Below, in pieces: positions 61,808-64,000 of a stretch of DNA of 64,000 nucleotides (positions within the stretch are counted from its first letter, which is position 1; each line of letters opens with the position of its first letter). The DNA lies in contig NZ_FNCH01000012.1 of the NCBI RefSeq assembly GCF_900100705.1, forward strand, positions 124,001-188,000, given 5' to 3'. A program made the position numbers and the translations under genes. Source of the DNA: Pedobacter terrae (GTDB taxonomy: Bacteria > Bacteroidota > Bacteroidia > Sphingobacteriales > Sphingobacteriaceae). A model generated the notes under the pieces. The model was not told where the DNA came from, searched no databases, and saw only the letters and a list, made by a program, of their open reading frames with translations.

Positions 61808-64000
61808 ATGAAACAAAACTTACTAATTTTTATTGCCCTTTTTTGTTCTCTTATAGCTTTTGATGGCTATGGACAGAGCAGAAAAATTACGGGTAAAGTT
61901 CTGGATAGCAAAAATATGGCTATCCCAAATGTGAGCATCGTCATTCAAGATGCTAATATGTCGAGTCAGACCGATTTATATGGAAACTTTAGCCTTTCTG
62001 TAAATAAAGGTGTTACCGTTGTATTTAAATCACTTGGCTTTCAGGACCAAAGCATTGTTATTGGCGACCAAACCAACTATACAATTAAGTTAGAGGATGC
62101 TGTGCGCAACCTGGATGAGGTAGTGGTTGTGGGTTATGGTACGCTAAAAAAAGAGGCCATTACCGGTTCTGTTTCTTCTATAAACGCTGACGATATTGCA
62201 AATAGGCCTGTTGCAAATGCATTGGTAGCTTTGGAAGGTTCTGCACCAGGTTTGCAGATTAATAACTCTTATGGTGAACCGGGATCTGCACCAAGTATCC
62301 GTATCCGTGGATTTGGATCGATCAATGGGAACTCAGCACCTTTAGTTGTTTTGGATAACGTTGTTTACAGTGGAAGTGTTAATGATATTAATCCAAATGA
62401 TATTGAATCGATTTCTGTTTTAAAAGATGCAACTTCAGCGAGTTTATACGGAAGTAAAGGTTCGAATGGTGTAATTGTAATCACAACCAAAAAAGGGAAA
62501 AATGGGATTTCAAATTTAAATTTGTCTGTAAATCAAGGTTTATATACAAGGGGTATTCCTGAATATGATAAGGTAACACCTCAAGAATATATGGGAGTTG
62601 CATTTTTGGGATACCGAAATCAATTAATGACAGCTAATCCTGCGCTGACAATAGCACAGGCAAACGCAACGGTAAATGCGAATTTAGTGCCAACTATCCT
62701 GAAAACCAATATTTTTAACTTACCTGATAATCAATTGTTCGATGCAAATGGCAACTTAATGCCTGATGCACAGATTAAGGGGACTTATGCTGAAGATTTA
62801 GATTGGTTTAAGCCAATTAGTAGAGATGGTTACCGTCAAGATTACAACCTGAGTGGTCAGTCTGGATCGGAAAAATCTAATTTATTTTATTCGTTGGGTT
62901 ATTTAGATGAGCAGGGTTATATTAAAACATCAGATTTTGAGCGTTTTACCGGTCGTGTAAGCGGGAGCATTAGCCCAAGATCATGGATTAAAGCTGGATT
63001 AAGTTTAAATGGAAACTATCAGGTTAACAATAATACTACTGGTAGCGGCTCTGGTTTTACCACACCATGGAACTTCGCAAGAAATATTGCACCCATATAT
63101 CCAGTTTATGCGCATAATCTTTCTACGGGTGAATATACTTTAGATGCTTCTGGAAATAAAATTTATGATAATGGAGTAAATTCAAGAACTCAGTATCTAA
63201 ACCGTCACGTAATTTGGGAAAACGAATTGAATATGGATAGGACATATCAAAATTCGTTAATTTCTCAGGCCTATGTAGATATCAATTTCTTAAAAGATTT
63301 TAAATTCTCTACCATAGCAAGTAATTCACTAAGAAATTCTGAGCAACGTACCTACAATAACGCCACTATTGGCGATGGAGCAGGAAACAAAGGAAGAGGT
63401 TCCAGAACGGTTTATAGAAGAAATGAATTAACCCTGCAACAACAATTAACTTATAAAAAGAGTATTAACGACCATAATTTCGATTTCTTAGCGGGTCATG
63501 AAAGCTACTATTATAGGTATAACTATCTGTATGGTTATAAGACCACCGAAACTTTTGCGGGTCAGGTAGATTTGGTAAACTTTACCCAGATTACAAATTT
63601 AACCGATTATGAGCAAAATGATAGAACAGAAAGTTTGTTAAGCAGATTGCGTTATAACTATAAGGAAAAATACTTTGTAGAAGGTTCATTCAGGAGAGAT
63701 GGAACATCGAGATTACATCCCGATAATAAATGGGGTAATTTCTGGTCGGTTGGTGGAACCTGGTTGGTTTCTAAAGAAGATTTCTTTAGTTCAATATCAC
63801 ATTATGTAAATGATTTAAAACTCCGTGGCTCTTACGGTAAAGTAGGGAATATTAGTAGTGTAGATCTTTATGGTTATATGCCATTATATACCATCGGACA
63901 GAATAATAATATTGCTGCGCTATATAAAACCCAAAATGAGAATCCTGATTTAAAATGGGAAGGACAAAGAGCAATTTCTGCAGCTTTAGAAGGACGTTTT
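61808..64000 (+). CDS. SusC/RagA-family TonB-linked transporter 4, C-terminus cut by window edge
   Basis: The frame is open from the ATG at 61808 to the right edge (731 residues, no stop). It has a signal peptide ending GYGQS, a regulatory-like domain (KITGKVLDSKNMAIPNVSIVI), signature DEVVVVGYG at 103-111, a plug (GSKGSNGVIVITTKKGKNG) and the first part of the barrel. The VVVGYG form of the signature is the most common SusC type and differs from the other three transporters here, so it is not a recent copy of them. Its SusD partner would lie beyond the window. It is divergent from the prolyl oligopeptidase gene. Confidence 0.95.
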   Translation, partial: MKQNLLIFIALFCSLIAFDGYGQSRKITGKVLDSKNMAIPNVSIVIQDANMSSQTDLYGNFSLSVNKGVTVVFKSLGFQDQSIVIGDQTNYTIKLEDAVRNLDEVVVVGYGTLKKEAITGSVSSINADDIANRPVANALVALEGSAPGLQINNSYGEPGSAPSIRIRGFGSINGNSAPLVVLDNVVYSGSVNDINPNDIESISVLKDATSASLYGSKGSNGVIVITTKKGKNGISNLNLSVNQGLYTRGIPEYDKVTPQEYMGVAFLGYRNQLMTANPALTIAQANATVNANLVPTILKTNIFNLPDNQLFDANGNLMPDAQIKGTYAEDLDWFKPISRDGYRQDYNLSGQSGSEKSNLFYSLGYLDEQGYIKTSDFERFTGRVSGSISPRSWIKAGLSLNGNYQVNNNTTGSGSGFTTPWNFARNIAPIYPVYAHNLSTGEYTLDASGNKIYDNGVNSRTQYLNRHVIWENELNMDRTYQNSLISQAYVDINFLKDFKFSTIASNSLRNSEQRTYNNATIGDGAGNKGRGSRTVYRRNELTLQQQLTYKKSINDHNFDFLAGHESYYYRYNYLYGYKTTETFAGQVDLVNFTQITNLTDYEQNDRTESLLSRLRYNYKEKYFVEGSFRRDGTSRLHPDNKWGNFWSVGGTWLVSKEDFFSSISHYVNDLKLRGSYGKVGNISSVDLYGYMPLYTIGQNNNIAALYKTQNENPDLKWEGQRAISAALEGRF

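Overview
The window reads as chromosomal DNA of a Bacteroidota bacterium, most likely Sphingobacteriaceae (Pedobacter or a close relative). Evidence: four SusC-type TonB-linked transporters, three with SusD partners; promoters of the TTTG / TAnnTTTG type; the futalosine route to menaquinone; a PKD-rich surface protein; AT-rich spacers with dispersed palindromes; and genes that mostly lack a clear Shine-Dalgarno sequence. I see no tRNA, rRNA, CRISPR array, transposase or phage gene.

Layout. 1-2255: a large secreted PKD-type protein, cut by the left edge. 2550-4608: groES-groEL. 4992-7187: an uncharacterised radical SAM / partner pair linked to DNA repair or modification. 7289-10741: HD hydrolase, small XRE regulator, hypothetical protein, THUMP rRNA methyltransferase and DUF3127 protein. 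10988-13655: an RprX/RprY-like two-component pair. 13764-17481: menaquinone genes mqnB-mqnD on the minus strand, then a 6-pyruvoyl-tetrahydropterin synthase-like gene, folE and fabD. 17569-22245: a very large multi-pass histidine kinase and a coiled-coil membrane protein.

22451-34808 is an amino-sugar / peptidoglycan salvage region. It holds a GHL10 family hydrolase, a LacI regulator, a NagX-type membrane protein, a NagB deaminase fused to a PIG-L/LmbE deacetylase, AnmK (1,6-anhydro-MurNAc kinase) and a SusCD pair. The implied flow is outer-membrane capture of cell-wall or chitin-type fragments, then phosphorylation or deacetylation, then deamination to fructose-6-phosphate. MurQ, NagK and a separate NagA are not in the window.

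34843-46251 holds a DeoR regulator with repeated TGCG(T) motifs in front of it, two more SusCD pairs and a DUF4397 lipoprotein. 46430-56920 holds a beta-barrel protein, a small hypothetical protein, an esterase, a C-terminal processing protease, and then secreted GH29 fucosidase, GH92 alpha-mannosidase and GH2 beta-mannosidase/glucosaminidase. Together these three enzymes fit trimming of N-glycans. 57317-61517 holds a ferredoxin and its reductase, a stand-alone protein resembling EF-Tu domain III, and a prolyl oligopeptidase lipoprotein. A fourth SusC starts at 61808 and runs off the right edge.

No wholly new system is obvious. The most interesting signals are: the NagB-PIG-L fusion, which lacks a textbook NagB catalytic aspartate; possible LacI-type operators linking the amino-sugar and glycosidase genes; the EF-Tu-domain-III-like orphan; the radical SAM/DNA pair; and dispersed palindromes between convergent genes, one of which supplies the end of a coding sequence.
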